A stretch of DNA of 64,000 nucleotides from Isoetes taiwanensis (taxonomy: Eukaryota; Streptophyta; Lycopodiopsida; Isoetales; Isoetaceae): positions 1,530,116 to 1,594,115 of the forward strand of contig JAJEKV010000100.1 of the NCBI GenBank assembly GCA_021234155.1, read 5' to 3'. This document shows, in pieces, positions 22,351 through 35,291 of this stretch. Numbering within the stretch: position 1 is the first letter of the stretch; every line of letters begins with the position of its first letter. The translations under genes were made by a program, and so were the position numbers. Below the pieces are notes generated by a model. It searched no databases and was not told where the DNA came from. It worked only from the letters and a program-made list of their open reading frames with translations.

Positions 22351-25300
22351 ATGGCCAGTAGATTTGGAGCAGGGCTGTTAAATGCCATAGACATGTTCAA
22401 GGGTGACTCAGGCTTCCAGGTATGGAAGGAGAAGGTGAAACACGTTCTTCAAGTGGAGGACTTGTGGGATCTTATAGAATCCCCAGGAGATGTAGATGTA
22501 ACCAGTCTGTCAAACTCGAGAAGAAGAGTGGTGACTGAGACAAATGAAGAGAGTTCTTCAACACAAGGTGAGCAAAGTGTGGCAGGTCAGAGCAGAGAAG
22601 TTAGTACAACTTCTAGAGCAATGGTGGTGTCTGATAATGCAAAAATTCGTGAAGCTCAGGGGATAATCATGAGCAAAGTAAGTTCTAGTATAGTTCAAGC
22701 CGAGAGGATGACTCCAAAGCGGATGTGGAATTACATGTTGGCAACATATGAAGCTAAAACTTCTTCCCAAATTGATTTCTTTGGAGAATGAACTAAGGAG
22801 ACTCAAATTCCATGATAAAGACAATGTAAATGACTTCTTCCAATTTTGACAATATAATGGCAGATTTGGAAGGAGCTGGAGTATATTATACTCAACAACA
22901 AACAGTGTTAGCCATTTCAAGGGCAGTCACAAATCTTGGAAACATAGCAATATTTATCGGACTATTGCCACAACAAGGCTTGAGGTTGAAAGAATGCTCA
23001 AAAAGAGCTTGAGCAAAACAGTGGTACTAGAAGAGGAAGATACAACTCAAATCTTGATGGCAAAAGGAAGGGTAAGTCTAAAAATCGCCAAGGAGGGAAG
23101 GTTGGTCCATGTTTCAGCCAGAATGAATATGGTCATATCAAAATTAATTGTCCTAAGTTGTCTAAAGAGATAAATTGTTATAATTGTGGTGGAAGAGGAC
23201 ACTATGCCTCAAACCCGCCCATCTCCAAAGGAAAATTTCAGAGGCAAAGCTAGGGAGGAAGGGGAAATCAAGGTTTTAGAGGCAGTGGAAAGAGGAAGAG
23301 GCGTAAGATCAAACTCAAGCCAATATTGCGTAAGAAATACCTTTGGAAGAAGAAACAGGGATGAAGAAGAGGAGGTAAGAAATTTGATTCTTTCATCTTG
23401 TGAGGAAAAATCTAATGATGATGATCTTCTAATTCTAGATAGTGGAGCTGAGAAAACCATCACATGCTCAGCCAAAATCCTAAAAGAATGTCAAGGAAAT
23501 GGAGGAGGGCACATTCAAGTAGGGAATGGAAATTTGCAAAGAGTTGAAGATGTAGGGGTGCTGGAATTGTTTGACTTAAGGGGAAGAAAAGTAAATCTGA
23601 AAAATGTGCTTTGTGTTCCTAGTTTAGTTAGGAATTTGATCTCCATTGCTCAGCTAGTTGACATGGGGTTCAAAGTTGTTTTTGAGCAAATGCAATGTAA
23701 AGTTTTTGAAGGAAATGAATTAAAGTTTTTGGGGAGACGTGTTGGAAATCTATTTGGAATCAGTCCAAACTGTTATGGCAGCATAAACTTGACAACAAAT
23801 CCAACCCTTGAACTATGGCATGAGAGACTTGGGCATACAAACATAAGAAATATAGAAATGATGGTGAGAAAAGGCTGGTTAAAATCTTCAGACAGCAAAA
23901 TGGATGATTTTATTTGCAAAGGGTGTATGTTAGGCAAACATAGCAGACTGCCATTTACAAAAGCAAAGAAAAATACAAAAGATATCCTGGAATTGATTCA
24001 TACTGACATTTGTGGACCTCTAAATGTAACAGGGATAACAGGGAAACGTTATTTCATAACTTTTGTGGATGATTTTAGCAGGAAGACAAGAATCTACCAG
24101 CTTCAAAAACCAAAGATCCGGGCCTTTGAAGCTTTCAAAAAAGGTTTGGTGTTGAAGTAGAGTGCTCAACAGGAAGAAAAATCAAATGTGTTCGATCAGA
24201 CAGAGGAGGTGAGCACATGTCTTTTAAGTTTGCAAGTTATTGTATTAACAAGGGAATTAAAAGACAATATACATGTAGTTACACTCCACAACAAAATGGA
24301 GTGGCAGAGAGAATGAATAAAACAATCCTGAATGCAACCAGGGCCATGCTCAAGCATGCTGGTCTTCCAAATTTTCTTTGGGAAGAGGCTGTAAAAACAG
24401 CAATAGAAATGCATAATGCATTGCCTTCAAAGGCATTAGATGGAATGATACCGTAAAATGATGTGGTCGAAGGAAACCAAATTATGAGAAATACAAAGCT
24501 TATGGATGTTTGGGATACACCCATGTACCGTAAGAACTAAGGCGTAAATTAGACAACAGTCAACTATAACTTTTTCGGTAGGTTATGATGAAAATACAAA
24601 AGGATATAGAATGTATAATCCGGAAAAAAGAAGTATCTTGGTGAGCAGAGATGTAACATTTGTGGAAAAACAGTTATATAAGCCTAAGACGAGCTCAGAG
24701 TTACACAAGGAAAAGAATGAAACAATTGCAATCGAGGAAAAGCAGCATCATAAGCCATAAATGAAGGACTTAGATGAGTGTGGAGGAAAACCAGATGCTA
24801 TAAATGAACCAGATCGAAAGCATAGAGGAAGATCCAACAAAGAAAACCACTATACAAGAGATAGGGGAACAAGTGACACAAGAAAATAGAGAGCAAGTTC
24901 AAGAGACGAAAAAAGGAAATAGGAAAAAGAAAATCCAAGCAGAGAAACTCAAGGAAGGATTAAACTTTGAAATGAATATGTATGGAAGAAAGGATGATGG
25001 GAAAAGTAGTAGGATAGGGAGGATAATTCAAGTCAAGTAGATTCAAGCTTTAATTGTGTTAGAAACGTGGGGATTCCTTAAACTTTTGAAGATGCCATTA
25101 ATAGCCATGATTGTGAATTATGGAAAGAAGCCATGAATGAAGAAATGAAATCCTTTATTAGGACATCAACATATGAAGTTTCGTGATCCGCCTAAAGGAA
25201 AGCAAGCCATTGGGAACAAATGGATTTTCAAGCTTAAGCAAAATGCTGATGGGTCTCCAAAATATAAAGCAAGGTTAGTAGCACAGGGATACTCTCAACA

Positions 25301-26563
25301 AAAGGGGATAGATTTCGAAGAAACATATTCCCCTGTGGTAAAAATGAACAGCATTAGAATGATTGTGGCAATGGCAAATGCACTAAATATGGAATTACAT
25401 CATATGGATGTATGCACGGCTTTTTTGAATGCTGAACTTGAAGAAGAAGTGTATATGAGGCAGGCACAAGGCTTTGAAAATGGAAAGGAAAAGGTTTGGA
25501 GATTGAAGAGGGCTGTATATGGGCTAAAATAGGCCCCTAGACAATGGTACAAGTGCATTGATGGTTATTTAAAGGAACAAGGATTTGGAAAACTAGAAAA
25601 TGATGGCAATGTATACATATTGAAGCAAGAAAATAATGTTTGTATAGTGGTCATTTATGTGGATGATCACAGATTAAAACAAGTAGCAATGAAATTCTCA
25701 AACATTGTAAGGAGATCTTGAAAGGAAAATATAAAATGACAGACTTGGGAGAACTGTCTAAATTTCTGGGAATTCAAATTAAAAGAGATAGGAAGAACAA
25801 GAGAATTTTCTTGTCCCAAGAAAATTATGTTGATTCTCTACTTGAGAAATTTAATATGCAAAGTTGCAATGCAGTTAAACTGCCACTGACAGTAGGAGAA
25901 AGATTGTCAAAACAAATGTGCCCAAAATCTGATGAAGAAATAGAAGAAATGAAGAAAATACCATATAGACAATTGGTTGGGAGTTTGTTGCATGTTGCAA
26001 ACAATACTAGACCTGATATAACATTTATTGTAAATGTTCTAAGCAGGTACAATAGTAATCCAGGGAAGCCTCATTGGTTGGCTGCAAAGAAGGTATTAAG
26101 ATTTTTGAAAGGCACGAAAACAACAGGATTAGCATACAGTGGTAATGATTTACAATTAAAGGCATATGCAGATTCAGATTGGTGTGGAGACTTAGATGAA
26201 AGGAAATCTACTTCAGGGTATGTGCTAATGTTTGGAGGAGGACCAGTATGTTGGAGAACAAAGAAGCAATCTTCTATAGCATTGTCCACAGCCGAATTAG
26301 AATATGCAGCTGCCACTCTGGCAAGCAAGGAGATAATTTGGAGCAGAAGGTTTTTGAATGAGCTTGGGATTGAGCAAAGAGAAGGAACAACATTGTTTTG
26401 TGATAATCAAAGTTGTATAGCCATGTGTAAAAACCCTGTCATGCACGAGAGAACCAAACATATCGAAATGCAAATGCATTTTATTAGAGAAATGGTAAGC
26501 AAAGGTGTGATTGCACTCCAATACATAAATTCCCGGAAGTCGGCTTGGCGATATATTCACTAA
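22351..26563 (+). pseudogene. Ty1/copia gag-pol, broken
   Basis: Gag starts MASRFGAGLLNAIDMFKGDS at 22351 (UBN2-like). A zinc knuckle CYNCGGRGHYA lies near 23178. Protease has LILDSGAEKTITC (about 23428). GAG-pre-integrase has LELWHERLGHTN and CKGCMLGKHSRLPF; integrase has HTDICGPL, DDFSRK, then SDRGGEH and YTPQQNGVAERMN. Reverse transcriptase (25173-25690) has NKWIFKLKQNADG, DVCTAFLNAELEEEVYM and YVDD. RNase H (25718-26563) has ADSDWCGDLDERKSTSGY and ALSTAELEY. The order gag-PR-INT-RT-RH defines copia. Breaks include stops at 22788 and 24158, a TAA at 24454, a TAG at 25530 and a shift after YVDD. All domains are present, so the copy is recent or disturbed by sequence errors rather than deeply eroded. 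Confidence 0.9.
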
Positions 26564-26628
26564 AGGATTGAGTTACAAAGAAGTTTATGAAACCGCGTAA
26601 CAATTAAACCGGCAGTAGATTATGATAT

Positions 26629-26638
26629 GAAAGGGGAA
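26629..26638 (+). promoter_or_regulatory. Polypurine tract
   Basis: GAAAGGGGAA sits immediately before the TG of the 3' LTR, the expected place for plus-strand DNA priming. Confidence 0.75.
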
Positions 26639-27390
26639 TGTTAGAAGTGTTGCATGATTGGTTCATATCATAATTTGTGATGTTTTAAGATCTGCAGATG
26701 CAAATGTAGAAAGAAAACAAAGTTGAGTTGCATGCTTGCATATGCAGTATGAACAGCAAATTTATAATGCATGATAAGGTTGTTAATGCAGAATGCAATC
26801 TCATGCTGGTAGTCAACATATGGATGCATAAGTCCGCTAAGGCGTAATGCATGGTGTGATTCGTGAGAAGTTACAAAGGTCACAATTGACCTATTGATAC
26901 AATGGTCTCACTATGATCTCACAAATGAATAAGTTGAGAACCTATGGTCGTGAGTGAGTGACCGATTTGAATGAGGTCGGTCTAATCAGAATGCAACAGA
27001 CCGGATAAGCTTGGAGATCGGTTCGGCCAGACGGCCGGAACTACTCCTATATCTGTAAATCTAAGAAGGATACTAGGCACTGGTCATTCCGGAAGAGTTT
27101 GGGGTATTCCAATTCGAATCTAAGGTTGCTCGAAGGTTAATATTATTTGATAAGCATAAACTTTCATATCATGCCAAGATTATAAGTGGTCTATGTATTT
27201 TTCATTAGTCAATGCATGAATTCATGATTGAAAATCTAAGGTGTTGCTGTTGGTGTAGTGAAATTCAAATTAATATTGATTGTCTAGTTGAGATCAAAAA
27301 TTGATCCAAGTTGGATATGAAAAAATGAAAGGCATGTTCTTGCAACATTATAGTTGATCTAAAGATATTATTTGAATTAACAATCCTACA
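26639..27390 (+). mobile_element. 3' LTR of Ty1/copia element
   Basis: 752 bp, TGTTAGAAGTG to CAATCCTACA. It lacks about 95 bp found in the 5' LTR after the CCTATGGTCG block and otherwise differs at few sites. It lies inside the 10-kb duplicated segment and recurs at 54048-54793. Confidence 0.9.
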
Positions 27391-29160
27391 TTATTGGCCA
27401 TTTACCTCTTCGCCTTGCAAAACCAAAGACATATGCAACAAAATGATTCATCCATGTTCCTATACTACTTTCAAAATAATTAAATAATTTAAATAATGAA
27501 GATACATTTATAAACCTTTATTCATAATAGCATTTTGGGGGCAATCCACAGTGCTTTGGGGTAAAAGCATGAAAGGGTGTACGTACATTGTACTGAATTG
27601 ATGTACAAATATGGATACTTTTCACGTACATTTTGGTTATTTTTTGTTTGTATAAACATACACTTTTTTATTTTATGTACTTTGCATATACATTTAAGCT
27701 AAATTTCGAATATTTTTTGGCTATGCACGTACTTTTTGGGTACTTTGGGTGATTTGTGTAATATAGCCACATGTACCAAAAGGGATACATTTCTAGACAC
27801 CCTTTCATGCTTTTACGCTTTGCACCTTGTTTATAATAAAAATTTCATTCTTAATAAAAACCACATAAAGTAGTGGTTTTTATAACTAGTACATGGTTAT
27901 TCATGTTGATTTTCCGTTATAGCGTGGCTTTTTAAAACCAAAATTAGTTTATTTTATGGTTTCTAACATCAACGGTGGTCATTCATGTTGGTTTCCTAAT
28001 GTACCATGGTTATTGGTTCGATATTGGTTTGCAGCATGGTTTTCCAACACCATTTTAAATATGGTAATGGTTGTTTATGTTGGTTTTTAATTGACACGAA
28101 GTTGAAGTACTTTATGGTGTGGTTTTTTAACCAATTTAAATGTCATGGTGGTTATTCATGTTAGTTTTCTATTATCAGAGTTTATGTTATAAAATGGTTG
28201 TGGTTTGTAGCATATTTTCAATACTGAGCTAATTGTCATGGTGAACATTCATAAATATCACCTAAAAAGGTGTCACTATCCGTAGTGCAGAACCAACATA
28301 GAATTGAATTGAATGTTTTTTATCGCCCACAAATAATTAATGGGATAGTGGTGCAGTTTTGCATGCACACTTCTATATTAACTAGGTTTATATCATGGTT
28401 TCCATCTTCCGATACCAATTCAGTATCCCATGGCCAAGTATGTATTGAGAAGTAAAATATTATGCTATAACGATCTTTGAAAGATGGAAGGGAATTATTC
28501 TTGAGATGATTTTCTATTCTATTATATTCATTAATTAAATTGTTTTTTATCATCTATAGTATCCAAATTATCTACGAGGCTTAATACAAGGACTTCATAC
28601 AAGGACAATCATAAGCATGCAAACCAATAATATAGTTTCTTAAAATCTATTCAATTAAAATTGAAGGACATGTTTTATTATATTTCTTTCTTGAAGAAAG
28701 TAAAAAATATATATATTACCACAAAAGCCTCTTTCTTGAAGCCTCTTTTAGTGGAAGAAAATATTTAGCTACTTCATGTTCATCTTCTACACAAAGAACA
28801 ATCTACTCATTTAAAACATTTTAGGGAGTGCTTGCCTAACGTCGTTAACACTAATTTTGGCATTCGCTTAAGCTTTTCCGGCTTGGTTTCCTTCATTGTT
28901 GTTTTCGAACAACCTCGCTTTTTGACTTTTTCTTCTTTCTTTCATTTTGCTCCTTCAGCCCGGTTTTCAGATTTTACAGATTCTTTTCTTTTCACTATTT
29001 TGCCAACTAACCAATTACCTAGCAAACCGGAGCTCACTTAACAACAAATGCAAAATGACACAATTTCTCAAAGACTACCAAACGTGGTTCTTGCCAAAGA
29101 TGCAAAAATAACATCATTTCAGAGCACACCAATTAAATGTACCTCATAAACCTTGTTTAC
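27391..29160. other. Non-coding part of the duplicated segment, with degenerate GGTT-rich repeats
   Basis: No coding exon is supported. From about 27890 to 28260 the DNA is a degenerate repeat of phrases such as CATGGTTATTCATGTTGGTTTTC and GTGGTTTTTTAACC. The opposite strand of such phrases dominates 33780-34330. Confidence 0.5.
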
Positions 29161-31660
29161 TATCTTTCTTTTATTCATACATTACTCAGTCTAAAGATGA
29201 CAATCCTGTGGTTCCTACACCCCTGAGGGATGCACATAGTAATAAGGGGGTGGACATCTGCGTTCGAAGGGTGGCCAAAAACATCCCTAGTATACTGATC
29301 TTTGGAAACTAATTTAACCCCTAAGGTATATATTTTACCCCAGATAGTGGCAAAAAAAACACCTAATGGTAAGTATACGAAATGATAAAAAAAAGAACCC
29401 CTTTCTTGCACGCAGATGTCCTATACTATAAACAATACTGAATCCCCCGGGGCTACACCGAAATGCTTTGCCATAGAATGGAATGGAATGGAATAGAACA
29501 AGCTCAAAGAACCTATTTGAAGCTCAAACCGCAGAACACCTCATATCAGAGATAGGACTAATATTGGAAAACTGCTCCCTCCGTACAAAAATGACTAGAA
29601 CCCAACAATTGATGCCTTCCAAGTACTTAATGGATACAAGTGCAAACTACGCAATCACCCACAAAATCCATTGTTGTTGCTAAGGAGCCCCATTTATAGC
29701 ACTAGTGTTACTACCAAATAATTTATTCTCAGTAGTTTTTCATTATTTGTGTCAAATGTTTGACCACATACATGGAGGTACTGCATTCACCACCAAGTGT
29801 GCAATTAAGACTAGGGTTTGAACTCGACACCATGTAACCTTTGGGGAATGCAAAACCAAGAAGGTTGGTTACCATGATATAACAAAAAATAGTATAAAAC
29901 ATAGCTAAGAATCACACACATGGAGAGACTTACATCAAACTTACACCTCCACCATGGAAAAATTACAAATGGGCACTAAATATGCTCAAATCACTCCCCC
30001 ATGCATGCATATTAGTCCATCTGGTACATTGGGGACTCATACCTCCCACCATACACTATAAACAATCATAGCTGCCTCGAACAATCATGCGGGCTTGGTC
30101 CCTAAATGAAAAAAAAAAAAAAAAAAAAAATAAAAAAATAAAACTACAACCTAAGAAACCGTTTGATTCGAGAACACGTGGGATTTGAACCTGCTGCATT
30201 ATTGCCCCATGTTCTCTGCCCAAAGGATAGATGGATGCTACGATCGATGACCGTGGGATTTCCACTTTTGAATTCCTCCCTTAATCAATAATCAAATTTT
30301 TCCACTTTAGATTCAAACTTAAAAGTTTCACACGTCTTAATGCTTCAAAGGACCAACCAAATTCAACAAGAATATGCATTAGAGGAAATATGAGATCACA
30401 TTTTGTCCCATTAAGGGATGCTTAAAATGCCACGTCAGCTTTTTAAACTGTCCAATAAGAGAAGAGTTCCAAGTGTATCTCATTCCAAGATATGTGTAAA
30501 CAGAATTAATGCAAAATTTGCAACTAACTTCCCAGAGTATCATTTTTTCATTATAACTTTTGATCGAGAACTCGATTCAAACACTTTTTGTAGCAATGGG
30601 TTCGTATTCGCAAAATGTATCTAATGATAACCCATTCATATACCTTTCTTGATATAAATGTACAAGAAATAAGTAAAAATTATATTTTTAAGGTTAACGA
30701 TATGACCATATTGAAATACATCATAACCATATATCATTAGAAAGATCTTTTTCATTTCGTGATCAAATGCAACAAACGCCGCAAAGATTTTGACGAAAGT
30801 GGATCAAAAAGTTATGGGGGAAAACAAAAGCAATAAAGTTGTTGGTGCTGCATTAATTGCAGTTTATAGAGGGTAGCCATTCTATTGGAGGATTCTTATG
30901 GGGATGAAATGAGATCTCAAATTGCCTCTAATGGTTCTAGTTATATGGTTCAACAGCAATATGGTTATTGTATGACGAATCTACATTGTCTGTGCTAGTC
31001 TATCCATGGTGGGGCCATTGCATGTCTAATCCATTGTTTTGGCATGCCTACAAATATCATGTCTGTTTCTTCAGCCATGGATGCTTTTCAAATAGCACTG
31101 CTTAAATTCTTGTTCACCAAATATGAATCACGATATGTTCAACGAAGATTGATCTCCAAAACTGACGCATCCATCTCCACTGCTCTCCATCGATATGCAC
31201 CTTTGATCTTATCTCTACAAAAGCTGCAATGATCCATGTAGTTTTTTCCACATAGATTGCTACAATAGGAGAAATTGCTACACATAGTGGTGGTTGATTA
31301 AACCAAAACAAGACAAAAAGGAAACCTAAAAAAGGAAAAGAAATCTAGTATCAATTTATCAATTTTGATATATGAGAATGCACCTTTCCAAAACAAAAAC
31401 AAAAACAAAAAAAAGAAAAACACAAAGGGATCGCAAAAAATACTTCCCACAAGGGTCTATACCTCCACAGGGGGGCAAAATATAACTTGGAAAGGGAATT
31501 CTAGGGGGTAATAAGCATGAGAATTCTCTTCAGAGAAATATGCCATGGGGACTCATACCTCCACTTTACAAAAAATAGGCCGAGATAATGATAATGAAAA
31601 AAATTACCATGTACCTAAAGCTTAAAACGATTTATCCATCCTTTGTTTTCCTTGATTCAT
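29161..31660. other. Non-coding part of the duplicated segment
   Basis: Nothing coding is supported. An A-rich run lies at 30110-30148. T-arm-like sequences occur on the minus strand near 30172-30195 (GGTTCAAATCCC) and 29815-29830, hinting at old tRNA-derived repeats. An ATG-to-stop frame of 78 codons on the minus strand (29175-29411) is perfectly kept in the second copy, but so is the non-coding DNA around it. Confidence 0.4.
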
Positions 31661-31667
31661 TACGGGG

Positions 31668-32115
31668 AGAGGAGGGGGTTAATCCCCCTTGAGAGCTTCC
31701 TCATATGGTCGATAAACAAAGCGAGCCCCGAGGGCGAGCTTGTTTATCGGAAAACCATAACAAAGCAGCAAGGGGATTGACCCCTTAACCAAGCAGTAAG
31801 TCGCCTCACCCCAACCTCGCATGAAAAAACGATTATCAATCCCACAGCCTAGGTTTATCACTCCCACGCCTAGGTTTATCACGTGTTCGCATTCTCCGTG
31901 AGCACAAAAAGACGAAGTTTGCCATCCGAATTCAATCGGGTTTATCACGTGTTCTAAGATCCGAGGCTGAATTCAAGCCCGCTTATCACAAAAGTTCGGG
32001 CATCCGTAATTCAAAGGCAAGGCTAATCGTTCTCCGCCTGCTATACCCTATTCGGCGCCCCGTTATGCCCTATCATTGTGGGCTGCAATCAACGGTAGGC
32101 AACGGTTGGATCCGA
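31668..32115. mobile_element. Foldback repeat related to the 10.9-11.2 kb element
   Basis: The start has GGGGGTTAATCCCCCTTG mirrored by CAAGGGGATTGACCCC at about 31768, giving a hairpin head. The body has three phrases close to CCTAGGTTTATCAC and ends near GCTGCAATCAACGG. The element at 10876-11184 has the same parts in inverse order. The second copy is at about 59065-59460. Confidence 0.55.
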
Positions 32116-32212
32116 AAGCCTGCCGGTTAAAGAAGAATCATTATAGAGAGCGGCAGTTAATGAAATTTTTGTGTAACGCCCGCCCTCGGCTGGGAGACCC
32201 TACACTTTTTTG

Positions 32213-32360
32213 TTTCTTGCTTGCATGGCGGCCGGGCTAACTGGCCGATACAAAGTTTTTCTTCTTCTTGGAAAGTATGGAGCATCGCTTGCATGGCGGC
32301 CGGCTAACTGGCCGGATACAAAGTTTTTTTCTTCTTCTTGGAAAGTATGGAGCATCGCTA
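32213..32360. repeat. 70-bp tandem duplication
   Basis: A unit from CTTGCATGGCGGCCGG through GGAAAGTATGGAGCATCG occurs twice in a row, and again twice at 59583-59732. The two units differ by single-base indels. Confidence 0.8.
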
Positions 32361-33780
32361 TCGGAATGCCATGCCATGGCATGGTGCCTTGCCATCGCTC
32401 CTATAAAATCTCTCAGAGCTTGGTTTCTCACTGATTTTTGGCATCAATGGAGCCATTGGCTGGCGATGGCGCATAAGCTTGGTGATGGCATATCCAAAGG
32501 CAAAGTGGCCTTTAACCGGCAACCCATTTGAGAGCGGAGTTGGGACCGCAACCCTATTACTTAAGGTAATTTAGCTTCGCTACTCTATTCCTCTCTTCAT
32601 TCTAGCTCTAAACAATCCATTACACAGGGCCCTTCGTAATCTTTTTTCGCTTCTATGGGGCTGAAGACTAAATCAATGGAGCCAAATCAATGGAGCGGAT
32701 TTGTTTTTTTCGCTATAAGGGCTTATAAGTCACCACCGCAAAATATATTCCATCGCAAATGAGCCTCATTTTGCGATGCAACTATGTTGGGCTTGCTATT
32801 TGAACCTAATTCTACCCCTGTGTTCTCCTTATCGTTGTTGCTATTTAGTTCTTCCCTTTTATTTTCTTTTACAATTATAACCCGATTCTTTTTTATACTA
32901 CAGAGGCATACCAAGGAAATTTAGAGGCATAAGAAGGAAATTTAGCATCTTCCCCGTGAAACTACACCTCCGAAAATATGGAAGCTCAGCTGGTTATGGC
33001 AAGTACCTTCCAACTCTAGATGTATTTGCTATGCCATTCATGTAGCTACCGCTTTTAAGGCTCCTTTGCGTAAAAATCTTGGTCCGTGACTAGCTTTGCG
33101 GTCAAAAAGTGCCATTAAAACATTCGCTTTTCCTAAACTCAACCATCGAAAACAATCGTATTATTGGAGGTTTTTTTCAGATTTTAAAGTTCTCAAAAAC
33201 GAAAGGAGATCCAACATAGCTTGAGAAGTATATCTCCAACATAGCTTGAGTAAAATAGCTTTCCAATCTTTCTGCTACAAGGTATGTGAGTTTATATGCT
33301 TTTTATATGTCGATCTTGGTACAATTTACATGAGCCTTAGTAGACCTTAAAGTAAGAAGTTATCTTTTTCATACTTTATTGCATGACGGAAGGTATTGCA
33401 TCACGGGACGGAGGTAGAGGTGATTGGTTTAAGCCGCATTAATGTTTCTTTTATTATGTACTTAGCTACAAGTGCAAAGTCAATACTTTCTTTTATAAGA
33501 TGTTTTATCTGAATTTGTTTTGATATTTATGTACTTACAAGTGCAAGGTTGGTCTTTGTGTAAGATTTACCATTGTTTATGAGTTTTGGAAATGGTTGGG
33601 GTTCAAATCCCTTGCTCCCCTCAAAAGCATGCATTGACATTGACGTAATAAGTATAATACAACAATACAAAAAACCATCCACATTCTTTAATAGTTTGTT
33701 AAATACTCTTGAAATGCTTTAAACAACAAAACATTACTCCTTAATAGATTTTAGTTAAATAAAGTTAAATAAAGTTTAAA
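32361..33780. other. Non-coding part of the duplicated segment
   Basis: No coding unit is recognised. A short direct repeat AACATAGCTTGAG occurs at about 33210 and 33238. A GGGTTCAAATCCC box-B-like sequence lies at 33599. Confidence 0.35.
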
Positions 33781-34170
33781 CAACAAAGTGTTACTGGTTA
33801 TCATCATTGGTTTATAAATGATAACCATGAAGATAATGCATAACAAAACCATGCACATTTGGAATAAACTATTACTAATAATACTAGTAATTTGAATCTA
33901 ACTCATTGCTAACCATGTAATTAGCCATGCTAGTTCACCACAATAACCAACCACACTATAGAATCACATTAATAGAGCAAAGATATTAAACCACATCCCC
34001 ACCATCAGAAAGTTATACCATAGGGATAAACCATACCATTAAAACACTGTAATATACCACATAAATTTACCAACATGTTATACCACTTTAAAAAACTCTA
34101 CAAGGAAGCCATTAACAATTACCATACAATAACACCACCCTAACAAACCTTACAAAATAACCCATTAGTG

Positions 34171-34276
34171 TAGCCTAATATGGTTTTTAATGATATCAAC
34201 CCACAAACATGTATTGGTTTTGTACCTAATATGGTTTTTAATGATATCAACCCACAAACATGTATTGGTTTTGTAG
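34171..34276. repeat. Tandem duplication of a 51-bp unit
   Basis: CCTAATATGGTTTTTAATGA, continuing to GTATTGGTTTTGTA, occurs twice in a row, and twice again at 61541-61642 in the second copy of the segment. Confidence 0.85.
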
Positions 34277-34664
34277 AATGGTTTTCTAGTCACAACCATG
34301 GGAAAAACCATGTAGTGTTTTAATTTTGGGTGCCTTGTGTTCCCCAGACCTCCTCCAGATTTGCCCTCGCCGGTGCAAAATATCTCAAGAAATTTATCAT
34401 GTGCTTTGGGTTGTATTTAATGCGTATCCTACCTCATCTTGTATCCCTGGTTGTATCTTAGTATTGATAATTCTTTCTACCATGCATGCCAATAATTTTG
34501 ATTTGTAGGCAACATATAATTTTGGAGATTTAACAAGAATCTTTATTGTATTATCGTTAATTCATGTATTATCGCTTTTTCGCCCGTGGATTGTGGCACA
34601 TTTGGTAAAGCATGCTCGTGTTTCGCCCATGTAGGGTCTTCCTTCCGTCAAATGACCCTCCTGG

Positions 34665-34870
34665 ACCCGATTTTGAAGGGGGTACTAGAAACCAATAACC
34701 ATTGGTTAAAATAGTATTTTGGCATCTCTATACCGGCCCAAAGGTCACAAGAATCTGACCCAATACAACTCAAACGTATGAACAGGATTCCATCATCACA
34801 TGAGCCTGGGGAATCGAACCCCGCCCAACCAATGCTCAAGGATTACGTAAAGCTTTTGCTATGGGCACCG
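34665..34870 (-). mobile_element. tRNA-derived SINE-like unit
   Basis: On the minus strand a tRNA-like head runs from about 34866: a box-A-like TAGCAAAAGCT, then GGGGTTCGATTCCCC, a full T-arm with the box B core GGTTCGATTCC about 30 bp later. A body follows with GGGTCAGATTCTTGTGACC. This layout is that of an RNA polymerase III SINE. The second copy at 62030-62225 has a weakened T-arm. Confidence 0.45.
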
Positions 34871-35008
34871 ATTCTTGTAGGAGGTATGTATGCTTTTAGT
34901 ATTCTCATCTTAGATGTATTTGGTTTGTTAAATTATTTTTAAAGTATTGTATGGATTAAACAAACAGTCATGAGGACGAGAAGCGAGGTGAGAACGATGT
35001 CGCTATCG

Positions 35009-35291
35009 CTCCCCAAATTGACTAGATCAACCAAGAGGAGGATTCGGCTTAATCCTTCAAATCGCAGGAGGATTCGCTTGAGTGAATCCTTAGCATTCGC
35101 TTAAGGGAATCCTCCAATCAAATCAGGCCAAAAATCCCTGCAGCATGCCTATAAAGTGCAAGCAGGCCTATGAACTGACAGGAGGATTTGCTCAAGGGAA
35201 TCCTCCAAGCCAAGGAGGATTCGCCAGGTGAATCCAGAGGATTCGCTTTGAATGAATCCTCCTTGGCTGCTCTAGTCAATTTAGGGAGCCA
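35009..35291. mobile_element. MITE-like element with internal palindromes, about 283 bp
   Basis: Inverted ends read GCTCCCCAAATTGACTAGA on the left and GGCTCCCTAAATTGACTAGA on the complement of the right end. Inside are several palindromic phrases of the form GGAGGATTCGC...GAATCCTCC. There is no coding capacity. Copy two is at 62360-62644. Confidence 0.65.

Noticed and set aside
29175-29411. 78-codon minus-strand frame conserved perfectly in both segment copies (also 56585-56821)
   Set aside because: The identity extends into flanking non-coding DNA, so it reflects recent duplication. The product matches no known family.
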